From CAZAMB01 sp964501365 (GTDB taxonomy: Bacteria; Planctomycetota; Phycisphaerae; UBA1845), in assembly GCA_964501365.1 (NCBI GenBank), contig CAZCST010000039.1, positions 124,001 to 188,000 on the forward strand: 64,000 nt of DNA, written 5' to 3'. This document shows, in pieces, positions 9,216 through 18,049 of the stretch; the stretch's first letter is position 1; every line of letters begins with the position of its first letter. A model generated the notes under the pieces. That model made no database searches. It saw only the letters and a program-made list of their open reading frames with translations, and was not told the DNA's origin. A program made the translations under genes and the position numbers.

Positions 9216-9683
9216 TCAGGTCGGACGGAATCGCAGCACCATGGCCGCCCCCGCGGCGGCGAGCAGCAGGCCGACATAAAACATCGGCTTGGGAGCGTTT
9301 TCCGGCCGGTGCATCAACATCGATACAAAGGTATTCACGATCGGGGCCCCGGCGAAGACCAATGGCGCCACGATCAGCGGACTGCCGCCGTATCGGCTCG
9401 TGGCAAAAATGACGCCCAGCGCGCCTGCGGCCCCGAGAACCCCGGCAATGGTAGAGATTCCCGCAGCCCGCGAGTTCAACAGTAGCGGTTCAGCCTTGCT
9501 CATGGAAAGATAGAGCAAAATCGCACCTGCCATAAGAAAATAGGCCAGCCCCACAAACAGAAAAGCCCGGAACGAGCCCGACCCCTTCCCTCCGCTGAAC
9601 GCCAAAGCGCCTTTGTGTACCATCGGGACATACGCACCCCACGAAATCACAGCAATCACGACAAACCACATCCAGGTTTTCAT
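9216..9683 (-). CDS. Small EamA/DMT-like integral membrane protein
   Basis: A hydrophobic protein of 155 residues with about five transmembrane segments, Gly- and Ala-rich, resembling half of a drug/metabolite-superfamily transporter. The start at 9683 (MKTWMW) has GGAG 6 nt upstream and opens directly with a membrane segment; the longer frame to 9731 adds a hydrophilic stretch without a ribosome site. It is convergent with the HAMP protein. Substrate unknown. Confidence 0.7.
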   Translation of the reverse strand: MKTWMWFVVIAVISWGAYVPMVHKGALAFSGGKGSGSFRAFLFVGLAYFLMAGAILLYLSMSKAEPLLLNSRAAGISTIAGVLGAAGALGVIFATSRYGGSPLIVAPLVFAGAPIVNTFVSMLMHRPENAPKPMFYVGLLLAAAGAAMVLRFRPT

Positions 9684-9885
9684 AACTATCTCCGAACCGT
9701 CCACTTTTTCCTGACCAATCCCGATGGTCACGAACGCGGCGATTCACGTCAAGAACCATTGCCAGAATGATTTGCCGGGTCTCGCCCCTTCCCGATTAGA
9801 TGCATTCAGCAGTCCGTAGTAAAATGGATCCGAGGTCGGCGCGGGCCGAAACAGTGATCCTGAAAGTGGACGCAAAGGAAATGCA

Positions 9886-10590
9886 ATGATGCGAAATCGA
9901 TGTCGATGGACGTTTTTTGTCCTGGCTGCCGGAATGGTGACGCCCACCCTTTGGGCGCAAACCAAGATCGCCGTGGTCAATGTGGCGACGGTATCCGAAA
10001 AATATTCGAAGACGAAGGACCTGGAATCCCAGTTCGAAACGCTGCGCAAAGGCCTTAGTCAGCAGCGCGACGCGATGAAGGACAAGATCGAACGTTCCAA
10101 GACCGCCCTTCAGGAGGAGTTGAAACCCGGAACGGATGAATTCCGCGCCCGAAGAAAAGAAATCGCGATGATGGAGGCAGAACTGCAGTGGTTCGTCGAG
10201 TCGGAGGGGCAGAGAGTCGAAAAAGGCCTGGCCGAATCGCTGCGCAGCATTTTTGATGACATTCATGCCTGTGTCGCCGAGGTGGCCGATGAGCAGGGGA
10301 TACAAATCGTATTGGCCGCAGACAATGTACCGGCCGACTCTCCCGACACTCCGAACCAGGCTCGCCAGACCATTCTTCTGCAAAAAGTCCTGTATTGGAA
10401 ACCGGACGTCGACGTGACCGAGGCGGTGGTGACGAAACTGAACCAACGATACAAGCCCGGGGCCATTCCAGCGGCCAATGGGAACGCCGAACGGCCAAAA
10501 CCAGCACCGGCCCAAGACAAGTCCAAGCCCGCACCGGGTGGCGCGGAGAAACCCAAGACGGCAAAGCCCGGCGATGCCAAAAAGCCTTGA
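9886..10590 (+). CDS. skp: Skp/OmpH-family periplasmic chaperone
   Basis: A periplasmic chaperone for outer-membrane proteins. It has a signal peptide (cleavage near LWAQ), then TKIAVVNVATVSEKY (the beta strand typical of the family), a long charged coiled-coil hairpin (about 45-120) and a C-terminal strand IQIVLAADNV. The last 40 residues are a Lys/Pro/Ala-rich tail not found in the E. coli protein. It sits directly before lpxD (12-27 nt gap) and lpxC-fabZ, the classic outer-membrane biogenesis order. AAAGG lies upstream of the ATG pair. Confidence 0.87.
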   Translation: MMRNRCRWTFFVLAAGMVTPTLWAQTKIAVVNVATVSEKYSKTKDLESQFETLRKGLSQQRDAMKDKIERSKTALQEELKPGTDEFRARRKEIAMMEAELQWFVESEGQRVEKGLAESLRSIFDDIHACVAEVADEQGIQIVLAADNVPADSPDTPNQARQTILLQKVLYWKPDVDVTEAVVTKLNQRYKPGAIPAANGNAERPKPAPAQDKSKPAPGGAEKPKTAKPGDAKKP

Positions 10591-10617
10591 TGGTCAACGT
10601 TCTTGAATGACGACGCC

Positions 10618-11664
10618 ATGACAACGATCTACACAACCGCGGAACTTGCAGGGATTGTGGGAGGCAAGCTGCGCGGAAACGGCTCGGCACGCATTACCGG
10701 TGTCGCCGACCTCCGCGAAGCGACAGAATCCCAGGCTTCCTGGGCATCTCGTGACAGCTACGTGGAGGCCGCGCAAACCAGTCGGGCCGGAGTGATCCTT
10801 GTTCCAGCCGGCTTCGCCGACACGCCCATGCCGGCCATCCTGTGTGATAAGATTGAGCCCTCCATTGCGGCATTATTGGGTGCGTTCACACCGCCCACGT
10901 CTCGTCCACAACAAGGGGTTCACCCGGGCGCGATCGTTGATGCCTCGGCACACATTGGCGAGTCTCCCGCAATCGGACCCTGCGTCGTCATTGAATCCGG
11001 GGTACGGATCGGGGCACGGGTTGCCCTGCACGCCGGCGCGTTCATCGGGCGCGACTCTGTGCTGGGTGACGATTGCGAAGTCTGGCCGAACGCAGTCATT
11101 CGAAATGGGTGCACGCTCGGCTCTCGCGTAAAGATCCATTCCTGTGCCGTCATCGGACGCGAAGGGTTCGGCTACTACTTTGACGGGCGCGCCCACATCC
11201 GCATTCCCCATGCGGGAGGCGTATTGATCGAGGACGATGTGGAAATCGGAGCCTGCACTTGTGTGGACCGCGCCAAATTCGGCAACACAATCATCGGCCA
11301 GGGGAGCAAGTTTGATAATCAGGTACAGGTCGCGCATAATTGTCGGATTGGACGGTACAACATTTTCGCCGGCCAGACGGGGGTGTCCGGTAGCTTTCGA
11401 AGCGGGGATTACTGCATCCTCGGGGCGCGGGTTGGCGCGTTCGACAACCTGACGATCGGGCGCAACGTGCAGGTAGGCGGCTTGGCGTGTATCACCAAGG
11501 ATTTACCCGATAACATGAAGGCCGCCGGATTTCCAGCCCAGGATATGAAAACGGAACTTCGTGACAGGGCGGCTGTCCGCCGTCTCCCGGAATTGTTCGA
11601 AAAAATCAAGGAACTTACCAAGCGGATCGAACATCTTGAAGCGTCAGCACACAATAACGCATGA
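10618..11664 (+). CDS. lpxD: UDP-3-O-acylglucosamine N-acyltransferase
   Basis: It adds the second (N-linked) acyl chain in lipid A synthesis. An N-terminal uridine-binding domain (about 1-100) is followed by a left-handed beta helix of hexapeptide repeats (about 100-300, e.g. IGPCVVIESGVRIGARVALHAG) and a C-terminal helix (PELFEKIKELTKRIEHLEA). The catalytic His is likely in VAHNCRIG. The start could also be the ATG at 10603; 10618 gives the N-terminus closest to the family, and neither has a clear ribosome site. Its 3' end overlaps the start of lpxC-fabZ. Confidence 0.92.
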   Translation: MTTIYTTAELAGIVGGKLRGNGSARITGVADLREATESQASWASRDSYVEAAQTSRAGVILVPAGFADTPMPAILCDKIEPSIAALLGAFTPPTSRPQQGVHPGAIVDASAHIGESPAIGPCVVIESGVRIGARVALHAGAFIGRDSVLGDDCEVWPNAVIRNGCTLGSRVKIHSCAVIGREGFGYYFDGRAHIRIPHAGGVLIEDDVEIGACTCVDRAKFGNTIIGQGSKFDNQVQVAHNCRIGRYNIFAGQTGVSGSFRSGDYCILGARVGAFDNLTIGRNVQVGGLACITKDLPDNMKAAGFPAQDMKTELRDRAAVRRLPELFEKIKELTKRIEHLEASAHNNA

Positions 11665-12955
11665 CGTGGAGCTCGAGGGTCGTGGCCTGTTCACCGGCGA
11701 GCCTGTCTCAATGAAGGTCCGGCCCGCCCCGCCCAACACCGGTATCTGCTTTGTCCGCACCGACCAGTCTCCCCCCATCCGCATCGAAGCCCTCGTCGAA
11801 AACGTCTCCAAACGCGCCCGGCGGACTTCGCTGCGCAACGGAACCGTCGCCATCGAAACTGTTGAGCATTGCCTCAGCGCTTGTTCAGCCCTTCAGCTCG
11901 ACAATCTCCAGATCGAACTCAACGCCAACGAAGTGCCCGCGATGGACGGGAGCAGTTTGGCTTTTTTCGAAAAGCTGCAAGACGCCGGTGTGGCCGAGCA
12001 GGATGCCTATCGCAGCTTTCATTTGATCTCTGAAGTTGCACGCGTGACGGAAGGAGACAGCGAGCTCATCGCGCTGCCTCCACTCGACCCCAACTCCGAA
12101 ACGCTCGAAATCACCTACGAATTGGATTACGGGCCGACCAGCCCCATTGGACGACAGGTATTTCGCGGCGTCATGACGCCGGAAAATTTTGGCCGGAACG
12201 TCGCTTCTGCACGGACGTTTGTCCTGGAGCGCGAGGCCGCTGAACTTCGCGCCGGCGGCCTGGGAACGCACTTGAGTTATCAGGACATTCTGGTGTTCGG
12301 AGAAAATGGTCCGATCGACAACACGCTCCGATTTCCGGACGAATGCGTCCGCCACAAAGTGCTCGACCTGCTCGGCGACCTGTCGCTGCTTGGCAAACCG
12401 CTGGTGGGCCGCATCTTCGCCCGCAAGAGCGGCCATTCGCTCAATCACTCGATGGTCCGCGCCCTCCGTGAACAGGCAGCCCGCCGCCAGCTGGCCAGCT
12501 ACGCGGAGCAGCCTTCGCCGCTTGATATTCACCGCATCCAGCGAATCCTCCCGCATCGCTATCCTTTTCTGATGGTGGACCGCATTCTGGAAATTGAAGG
12601 AACTACGCGGGCGGTGGGACTGAAAAACGTAACCATCAATGAGGCGTTTTTTCAGGGTCACTATCCCGGCGAGCCAATCATGCCCGGAGTCCTGATTATT
12701 GAGGCATTGGCTCAGCTTGGCGGAGTGCTCCTCAGCCAGGAATTACAGCACAAGGGCAAAGTGGCCGTGCTGCTGAGCCTCGATAAAGTGAAGTTTCGGC
12801 GTGCGGTCCGACCGGGCGATCAGCTGGTCCTGGAAGCCGAGGCAATCAAAGTCCGCGAATCCACGGGCCATATTCGCGGACGTGCCCGTGTCGGCGGCGA
12901 GCTGGCCGCAGAGGCGGAAATCAAGTTTATTCTCACAGACGCCGAGCAACATTAG
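11636..12955 (+). CDS. lpxC-fabZ: Fused LpxC deacetylase / FabZ dehydratase
   Basis: A bifunctional protein of about 439 residues. The first 285 residues are UDP-3-O-acyl-N-acetylglucosamine deacetylase: GRGLFTGEP near the N-terminus, ETVEHCLSA (zinc His), RTFVLEREA, and HKVLDLLGDL plus H in SLNHSMV. The rest is (3R)-hydroxyacyl-ACP dehydratase: LPHRYPFLMVDRI and FFQGHYPGEPIMPG with catalytic His and a downstream Glu in IEALAQ. This fusion is known from Bacteroidota and planctomycetes. The TTG at 11636 is chosen because it starts KRQHTI, matching LpxC N-termini, and overlaps lpxD by 29 nt; a longer frame starts at 11561. No lpxA follows. Confidence 0.9.
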   Translation: MKRQHTITHDVELEGRGLFTGEPVSMKVRPAPPNTGICFVRTDQSPPIRIEALVENVSKRARRTSLRNGTVAIETVEHCLSACSALQLDNLQIELNANEVPAMDGSSLAFFEKLQDAGVAEQDAYRSFHLISEVARVTEGDSELIALPPLDPNSETLEITYELDYGPTSPIGRQVFRGVMTPENFGRNVASARTFVLEREAAELRAGGLGTHLSYQDILVFGENGPIDNTLRFPDECVRHKVLDLLGDLSLLGKPLVGRIFARKSGHSLNHSMVRALREQAARRQLASYAEQPSPLDIHRIQRILPHRYPFLMVDRILEIEGTTRAVGLKNVTINEAFFQGHYPGEPIMPGVLIIEALAQLGGVLLSQELQHKGKVAVLLSLDKVKFRRAVRPGDQLVLEAEAIKVRESTGHIRGRARVGGELAAEAEIKFILTDAEQH

Positions 12956-13004
12956 AGAGAAATCGCCGGGCGGTTTCGTGAATCCTCACCGTGGGGGAAA
13001 TTCC

Positions 13005-13238
13005 TTGAGAAAAATTTCGAGCGACGATCTTCAGAATCTCGGCTGGGACCAAGTTGGCGGCGGTTGGTGGCGCATCATGGCCGATCTGACCTGTGCCAAA
13101 TGCGGCGCCTACCAGGCCGTGGACTCCGACCCGACCAATGACAAGGCCGAGGCACTCGCCCTGACCGCCCGCCTCTACGAATCGGTCGGCTGGAAGGTCG
13201 ATGACTCAGACCACATCATCTGCACTGATTGCCAATAA
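13005..13238 (+). CDS. Small zinc-ribbon protein
   Basis: About 77 residues with two CxxC pairs (CAKCG and CTDC) about 40 residues apart, consistent with one zinc ribbon. The protein is otherwise unrecognised. The TTG at 13005 follows GGGGG; an ATG at 13078 would give a 53-residue version that still has both pairs. It lies 49 nt after lpxC-fabZ, in the place where lpxA would be expected, and may be co-transcribed. Confidence 0.5.
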   Translation: MRKISSDDLQNLGWDQVGGGWWRIMADLTCAKCGAYQAVDSDPTNDKAEALALTARLYESVGWKVDDSDHIICTDCQ

Positions 13239-13339
13239 CTCATCCCTACCTGTTAGTTCAGGGGTCCCAGTCCTTGCATTTTGAGCCATTTGACGGTAAC
13301 ATTTAATTCAGTGCTTATTCAATGCTATGCGGAGCAAAT

Positions 13340-13639
13340 ATGATTCAACTTGGCGATATTCACTCCCTGACCGATTTCCAGCGGAACGCGCGCGAATATA
13401 TCGAACGCCTGAAGGAAACTGGCCGTCCTGAGGTGCTGACCATCAACGGAAAGGCGGAGTTGGTGATTCAAGACGCGGATTCATATCAGAAGCTCCTGGA
13501 CGCCATTGATCGCGCCGAAGCGATCGAAGGAATCCGGCGTGGGCTGGAGCAGATGGAGACGGGACAAAGTAGGCCCCTAGGCGAATTCGACGCATATATG
13601 CGCAAGAAGTACAACATTCCGCGTGCAAACGAAATTTGA
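13340..13639 (+). CDS. Phd/YefM-type antitoxin
   Basis: A 99-residue antitoxin with the Phd/YefM fold: an N-terminal DNA-binding region with FQRNAREYIERLKETGRP and VLTINGKAELVIQDADSYQKLLDAID, then a C-terminal toxin-binding helix. GGAG 5 nt before the ATG at 13340 decides the start over 13322. It overlaps the toxin gene by 17 nt, so the two are translationally coupled. Antitoxins of this type normally repress their own promoter, which would lie in 13239-13339. Confidence 0.87.
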   Translation: MIQLGDIHSLTDFQRNAREYIERLKETGRPEVLTINGKAELVIQDADSYQKLLDAIDRAEAIEGIRRGLEQMETGQSRPLGEFDAYMRKKYNIPRANEI

Positions 13640-13934
13640 CGTCCTTCCATCGCAAGCCGTCGAAGAAGAACTGGAAGAAGTCTTTCGATGGATCGCGAAG
13701 AATTCTCATTCTGCAGCGGTCGATTGGTACAACGGATGCATAGGTGCGATGTATTCACTCGACACCTTTCCTCAACGATGCGCACTTGCGCCGGAGACTG
13801 AACACTTCGGAATCGAAATACGGCAACTTCTTTACGGAAATTACCGCATACTTTTCACCATTTCTCAGTCAACCGTTCACATCCTGCATGTTCGTCACGG
13901 CGCGCGGGAGCACCTTACGCCCGACAAGCAATGA
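13623..13934 (+). CDS. ParE/RelE-family toxin
   Basis: A 103-residue toxin partner of the preceding antitoxin. The fold signature is visible: two N-terminal helices (AVEEELEEVFRWIAK and AVDWYNGCIGAMYSL), then strands with IRQLLYGNYRILFTI and VHILHVRHGAREHL, typical of ParE (gyrase poison) rather than mRNA-cutting RelE, although the target cannot be told from sequence alone. It starts with GTG inside the antitoxin gene. Its last 20 bp overlap the convergent folP 3' end. Confidence 0.85.
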   Translation: MQTKFDVLPSQAVEEELEEVFRWIAKNSHSAAVDWYNGCIGAMYSLDTFPQRCALAPETEHFGIEIRQLLYGNYRILFTISQSTVHILHVRHGAREHLTPDKQ

Positions 13935-14820
13935 TCTGAGCCGATCCACTTTGTGCTATGGCATGCACCAAATGTACAGCTTGTACTGTTTCCAAAACTT
14001 CGTGCGCGCGAATGATGGATGCGCCGTTGACGGCTGCGATCGTTGCGCAGGCAACCGACCCAATCATGCGATCTCGCGGCTCCGCGACATTCAGCAGTTC
14101 CCCGATGAATCGCTTTCTCGACGCTCCAATCAATACGGGACACCCTGGCTCTGCGAATTGACGTACATGCGACAAAATTTTTGAATTATCCTCGCTTCGC
14201 TTCCCGAACCCAATTCCCGGATCCACAACGATTTTGTCGCGATCAATGCCGGCGCGAACCGCGAACTCCACTCGCTCGATCAGAAAGTCGGCAATTTCGC
14301 TGATGAGATCGCCATAGACCGGCCCCCCGCCGTCTTGCATGTCCTGCGGCGTGCCTTTGCGATGCATCAGGATCACCGACGCGCCCGACTCCGCAGCCAC
14401 GCCTGCCATCGCTTCGTCATCGCGCAAGGCCGACGTATCGTTGATCATGTTCGCGCCAACTCTCAAGGCGGCGCGTGCAACCTCCGCTGAGCAGGTGTCG
14501 ATCGAAATCGCAATCGAGGCATTCCGCGCCCGCAGTTCTTCGATGACCGGAACGGCCCGGCGGATTTGCTCCGCCGCGGAAACGCCTGCCGACCCGGGCC
14601 TCGTGGATTCGGCCCCAATGTCGATAATGCGTGCGCCTTCCTCCACCTGCCTGAGCGCCAATTCCACGGCCTTGTCGCGGTCGAGGTACAGCCCTCCATC
14701 GCTGAACGAATCCGGCGTGACGTTGACAATTCCCATCACCCACGCGGGACGGAGAGGCACTTCAAATTTCTGGTTTGCCAGCCTGAAGAAAGACTTCGAC
14801 GCGGAAGCGTCAGGGAACAT
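13915..14820 (-). CDS. folP: Dihydropteroate synthase
   Basis: It joins the pterin diphosphate to para-aminobenzoate in folate synthesis and is the sulfonamide target. The pterin site motif GIVNVTPDSFSDGG (about 30-43) and GAESTRPG, SIDT, NDTSA, DPGIGFGKR and GASRKRF motifs are all present in order. At 301 residues it is normal with a short N-terminal extension. It is 9 nt downstream of infA on the same strand. No folK or folB is adjacent. Confidence 0.95.
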   Translation of the reverse strand: MFPDASASKSFFRLANQKFEVPLRPAWVMGIVNVTPDSFSDGGLYLDRDKAVELALRQVEEGARIIDIGAESTRPGSAGVSAAEQIRRAVPVIEELRARNASIAISIDTCSAEVARAALRVGANMINDTSALRDDEAMAGVAAESGASVILMHRKGTPQDMQDGGGPVYGDLISEIADFLIERVEFAVRAGIDRDKIVVDPGIGFGKRSEDNSKILSHVRQFAEPGCPVLIGASRKRFIGELLNVAEPRDRMIGSVACATIAAVNGASIIRAHEVLETVQAVHLVHAIAQSGSAQIIACRA

Positions 14821-14829
14821 GTGCCGCCG

Positions 14830-15054
14830 TTACTTTCGGAAGGTGATCCGTCCACGGGTCAGATCGTAGGGAGACATTTCCACGGTGACGGTATCGCCGG
14901 GCAGGATGCGGATGTAGTACTTTCGCATTTTTCCGGAAATGTGGGCGAGGACGAAGTGCTTCTCTCCGCCGGCGTCAACCTCCACGCGAAACATTGCGTT
15001 GGGCAGCGCCGCGACCACAGTCCCTTCCACTTCGATGGCATCCGCTTTGGCCAT
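14830..15054 (-). CDS. infA: Translation initiation factor IF-1
   Basis: A 74-residue OB-fold protein that occupies the ribosomal A site during initiation. It starts MAKADAIEVEGTV and carries LPNAMFRVEVDAG, VLAHISGKMRKYYIRILPGD and VEMSPYDLTRGRITFR, all family landmarks. The ATG at 15054 with AAGGG upstream matches the family; the frame to 15075 is an over-extension. It lies just upstream of folP, an unusual partner. Confidence 0.97.
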   Translation of the reverse strand: MAKADAIEVEGTVVAALPNAMFRVEVDAGGEKHFVLAHISGKMRKYYIRILPGDTVTVEMSPYDLTRGRITFRK

Positions 15055-15314
15055 AGACCCTTTCATATTGCACAACCTGTTCGCCGAAAAACCAACGCCT
15101 CCACCCGCCCATTATGCTCTACGGAGGTTGGCAGCAGCATGGGGAAAAAGGAGTATACCCTACGCACGGCAGGCCACAAGCGGGACAACCCTGGCAGCGA
15201 AGGGACTCTCCCGCTTGCAAGAGCCGGGAATTCGATTACCAATCGGCCTTTGGAGCAGCCAACTTGATCCAAAACGCCACAATCCCTTCATTCGCACCCG
15301 CGTATCGAGCCTTC

Positions 15315-17327
15315 ATGCCCTCTATTGGCAGATTCTTAACAGTATCAATGTTCACCTGCGGATGTCTGGCCTCTGGCTGCACCGCCCCGGCGGTCATGCG
15401 AATGGAAGCCCAGCGATACCGAATCGACGTGCAGCTCGATCCGTCCACGCATCGAATTCAGGGCCAGGCAATACTCGACCTGGTCCGCACTGGCGAGCCA
15501 TCGAGATCATCCAACGGCCCCATAGCAACGGAGCTGTTGCTGCACCCCGATCTCAAGATCACGCAGCTGCGCGGCGGCGGGGTCGGCGCAAGCCTTATCC
15601 CCCAGGGACTCCCAACGCCTTCGCCCTCTCCCGCAAAAGGAGAGAGTCAAGACGAAGGTAAGAAACAATTGCCGCCTCGAAGTCACTGGGTACAAGTCGA
15701 TCACCCGACCGACTCCATGACGCTCTTCGTTTCCTTCGAAGGCAAGCTCTTTCAGGATGTCGCCGCCGGTGAAAAGCCCGGTGAAATCCACAACTTCACC
15801 ATGCAGGCCCATATCGGCGACGAAGGAATCTACCTCGCCGACGGATACTGGTATCCGCAGCCCGCCCTGGCACCTGATGCAATCCCTCCCCTTTCGCATT
15901 TCACACTCATCACCTCCGAAGTCACTGGTATGGCCCTGGTGGCCAGCGGCGACGAGGACGATGGTTTGGAAGAGCAGGTCGGCCGACAGGTCTGGCATAG
16001 CCCCTACCCGATCGACAAGATGGTTTTGGTCGGCGGGCGGCATGGAATCCACAAGGAAACTTACAACGGCGTCGAAATCGCCGTGCATCTCAACCTCTCC
16101 GACGAATCCCAGGCCGAGGGGCTGCTGGCGGCCGCGAAGAAAAACCTCGACCGCTACGTCCCGCTGATGGGAAAATACCCCGCGCGGCAATACACCATCG
16201 TCGAGAATTTCTTCAGCAGCGGATTCGCATTCCCGTGCTTCACGCTGCTGAGTTCCGCGGTCATCCAGATGGGCGAACGCGGCTGGGGCCGGCATGGCTA
16301 CCTCGACCACGAATTCCTGCACAGTTGGTGGGGCGCAGGCGTCCACGTCGATCCACGCGACGGAAATTGGTGCGAATCCCTCGCAAGCTATGGAGCCAAT
16401 TACTACGGCTATGTCCTCGACGGCGACGAAGAAGGCGCGCGAAAGAAACGCCGCAACATCTGCCATTTCCTCAGCCGCATCAAAGAGAAGGATGACAAGC
16501 CGCTTGGAACCTACGGCCAGCCCGCCGGATGCAGCCGATCCATCGCCTACGACAAAGGCGCGATGGTGTTCCACATGCTCGAACACCGAATCGGCGAGGA
16601 AAAATTCTGGTCGGCATTACGAGAATTCGATACGCAATACATGGGCGAATACGCTTCGTGGACCCAGCTTCAGGAGGTTTTTGGAAAGACCAGCGGTCAG
16701 AACCTGGAGGATTTCTTCCAGCAATGGGTTCGTTCCAACAGCACACCGGCGATTACGATTGAAGAGGACCCGGACTATCATCAATTCCGGAAAATCAAGC
16801 CCGAAGAAATCATGCCCACCACGGCTTCCACAAAATCCGGCAAGTCGTTTACTTCCGTCCTGCCGACAGGAGCTGTTCCTGAGCAACTTCAGAAACTGAG
16901 CGACCAGTTTGGTTCGAGCTACAAGGCTGACGAGCGCCGCGTCAAGAGCGCGGACCAGATCAAACCTAACGAAGACCTGGCCGAACGTTGCGCGCTGATT
17001 CTCGGAGACGCCGCCCGCGACCCGGTGGTCAATGCATTTTTGGCGGCCATTGAGTTCCCGCTTCACTGGACCGATAAAGGATTTGTATTTGACGATCAGA
17101 CATTCGAGGAGTCTGGCCACGCTGTGCTCTGCACCGTACGGCATCCGGGCGTCCCCGGCGGCGGAGTCACCGTAGTGTACGGAAATAGTGAAGAGGCGAT
17201 CCCGCGTGCGGAATTGATTCCGTTCTATGAAAACAGCATGGTCGTATTTAAGGGTGGAATCCCAGTGTTCCGACGCGACTTCGAGCCGCGAAGCGTAATT
17301 CCGGTCCGTGACACAAGAACACCATGA
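15315..17327 (+). CDS. M1-like zinc aminopeptidase lipoprotein
   Basis: A 670-residue exported metallopeptidase. The start at 15315 gives a lipoprotein signal peptide (lipobox LASGC); the frame to 15114 is an over-extension. The N-terminal beta domain (YRIDVQLDPSTHRIQGQAILDL) is M1-like. The zinc motif is HEFLH (residues 332-336) with the third ligand Glu354 in WCESLASY, a spacing of 17 against the usual 18 of M1. Near residues 97-120 an in-frame low-complexity insert (TPSPSPAKGESQDEG) coincides with a DNA palindrome at about 15616-15657. The C-terminal 200 residues are unrecognised. It overlaps the next gene by 4 nt. Confidence 0.83.
   Translation: MPSIGRFLTVSMFTCGCLASGCTAPAVMRMEAQRYRIDVQLDPSTHRIQGQAILDLVRTGEPSRSSNGPIATELLLHPDLKITQLRGGGVGASLIPQGLPTPSPSPAKGESQDEGKKQLPPRSHWVQVDHPTDSMTLFVSFEGKLFQDVAAGEKPGEIHNFTMQAHIGDEGIYLADGYWYPQPALAPDAIPPLSHFTLITSEVTGMALVASGDEDDGLEEQVGRQVWHSPYPIDKMVLVGGRHGIHKETYNGVEIAVHLNLSDESQAEGLLAAAKKNLDRYVPLMGKYPARQYTIVENFFSSGFAFPCFTLLSSAVIQMGERGWGRHGYLDHEFLHSWWGAGVHVDPRDGNWCESLASYGANYYGYVLDGDEEGARKKRRNICHFLSRIKEKDDKPLGTYGQPAGCSRSIAYDKGAMVFHMLEHRIGEEKFWSALREFDTQYMGEYASWTQLQEVFGKTSGQNLEDFFQQWVRSNSTPAITIEEDPDYHQFRKIKPEEIMPTTASTKSGKSFTSVLPTGAVPEQLQKLSDQFGSSYKADERRVKSADQIKPNEDLAERCALILGDAARDPVVNAFLAAIEFPLHWTDKGFVFDDQTFEESGHAVLCTVRHPGVPGGGVTVVYGNSEEAIPRAELIPFYENSMVVFKGGIPVFRRDFEPRSVIPVRDTRTP
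15616..15657. repeat. In-frame palindromic element inside the M1-like gene
   Basis: The inner stem CTCTCC / GGAGAG with loop CGCAAAA lies inside an outer stem CCTTCG / CGAAGG. It adds about 15 residues of low-complexity peptide without breaking the frame. A related CTCTCC-type element is at about 31675-31722. Confidence 0.55.
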
Positions 17328-18049
17328 GCCAGACGAATCTGAAATCTCAACTCACAAACTTCCGTTCGCGCGACCCCATCAGAACTGCGACTGCAAAGGA
17401 GCGGTGTCGGCCGCTTATTGCTCCGTGCCTGCGTGCCATCGTTCCTTCGTGCCTGTTCCTTCTTTGCGGTTGCTTTCGCATCACAATTGATCCTCAGTGT
17501 CCCGATCAGATTGAGGTGGGCCAGACTGGCGACTTGATCGCCCACGAAGCGACTCCCGGCGGAATCCCAAGGTATCTGTGGCAGGCCGACTCTGCCGGAC
17601 GCGTTGCTATCGCCAACGACGACGAGCCCGATACGACGTTTGAGGCCCTCCGCGCCGGACAGGTAATCTTCACGCTCATGGCCGCCGATGGGTTTTTCCA
17701 GATGATCGATACCTGCACCACGACGATCGTCCCTGCGGGGGGAACTAATCCTGAGCCGGACCTCAGCGTAAACCTCATCGCAGCCCCCGCCATCATCGTC
17801 ATCGGCGTGGGAGACCCTTCCTCGTTGCTGACCTGCACGAGCACGGGAACCACCCCCGCCACTCTCACCATTGACCAGCTCGACGGCCCGCCGGCAGAGT
17901 TGACTTCAGTCGTACCCGGCATCAGCGTCGCGGTCTTCGGCAATCAGGCGGGGACATACACCTTTCGATGCGTGGGCGCCGACGCACAGGGCAACAGCAG
18001 CGACCCGGCCACCGTCCGCGTGACCCTCTCGCCTCAGACCAGTCCCTGA
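17324..18049 (+). CDS. Putative lipoprotein with Ig/PKD-like domains
   Basis: A 241-residue protein of unknown function whose ATG overlaps the stop of the metallopeptidase gene, so the two are probably co-expressed. After a basic N-terminus comes a hydrophobic run ending in LLCGC, a likely lipobox. Two domains rich in beta strands follow (about 55-130 and 145-235; the second has GTYTFRCVGADAQGNSSDPATVRVTL), resembling PKD or Ig-like folds. The DNA for the signal region (17419-17467) is a degenerate GTGCC/TTCGTGCC tract, so the export signal may be derived from a repeat. Confidence 0.6.
   Translation: MSQTNLKSQLTNFRSRDPIRTATAKERCRPLIAPCLRAIVPSCLFLLCGCFRITIDPQCPDQIEVGQTGDLIAHEATPGGIPRYLWQADSAGRVAIANDDEPDTTFEALRAGQVIFTLMAADGFFQMIDTCTTTIVPAGGTNPEPDLSVNLIAAPAIIVIGVGDPSSLLTCTSTGTTPATLTIDQLDGPPAELTSVVPGISVAVFGNQAGTYTFRCVGADAQGNSSDPATVRVTLSPQTSP

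Noticed and set aside
13915..13934. Overlap of the ParE and folP 3' ends as a sign of mis-annotation
   Set aside because: Both proteins have complete family C-termini; a 20-bp convergent overlap is acceptable.
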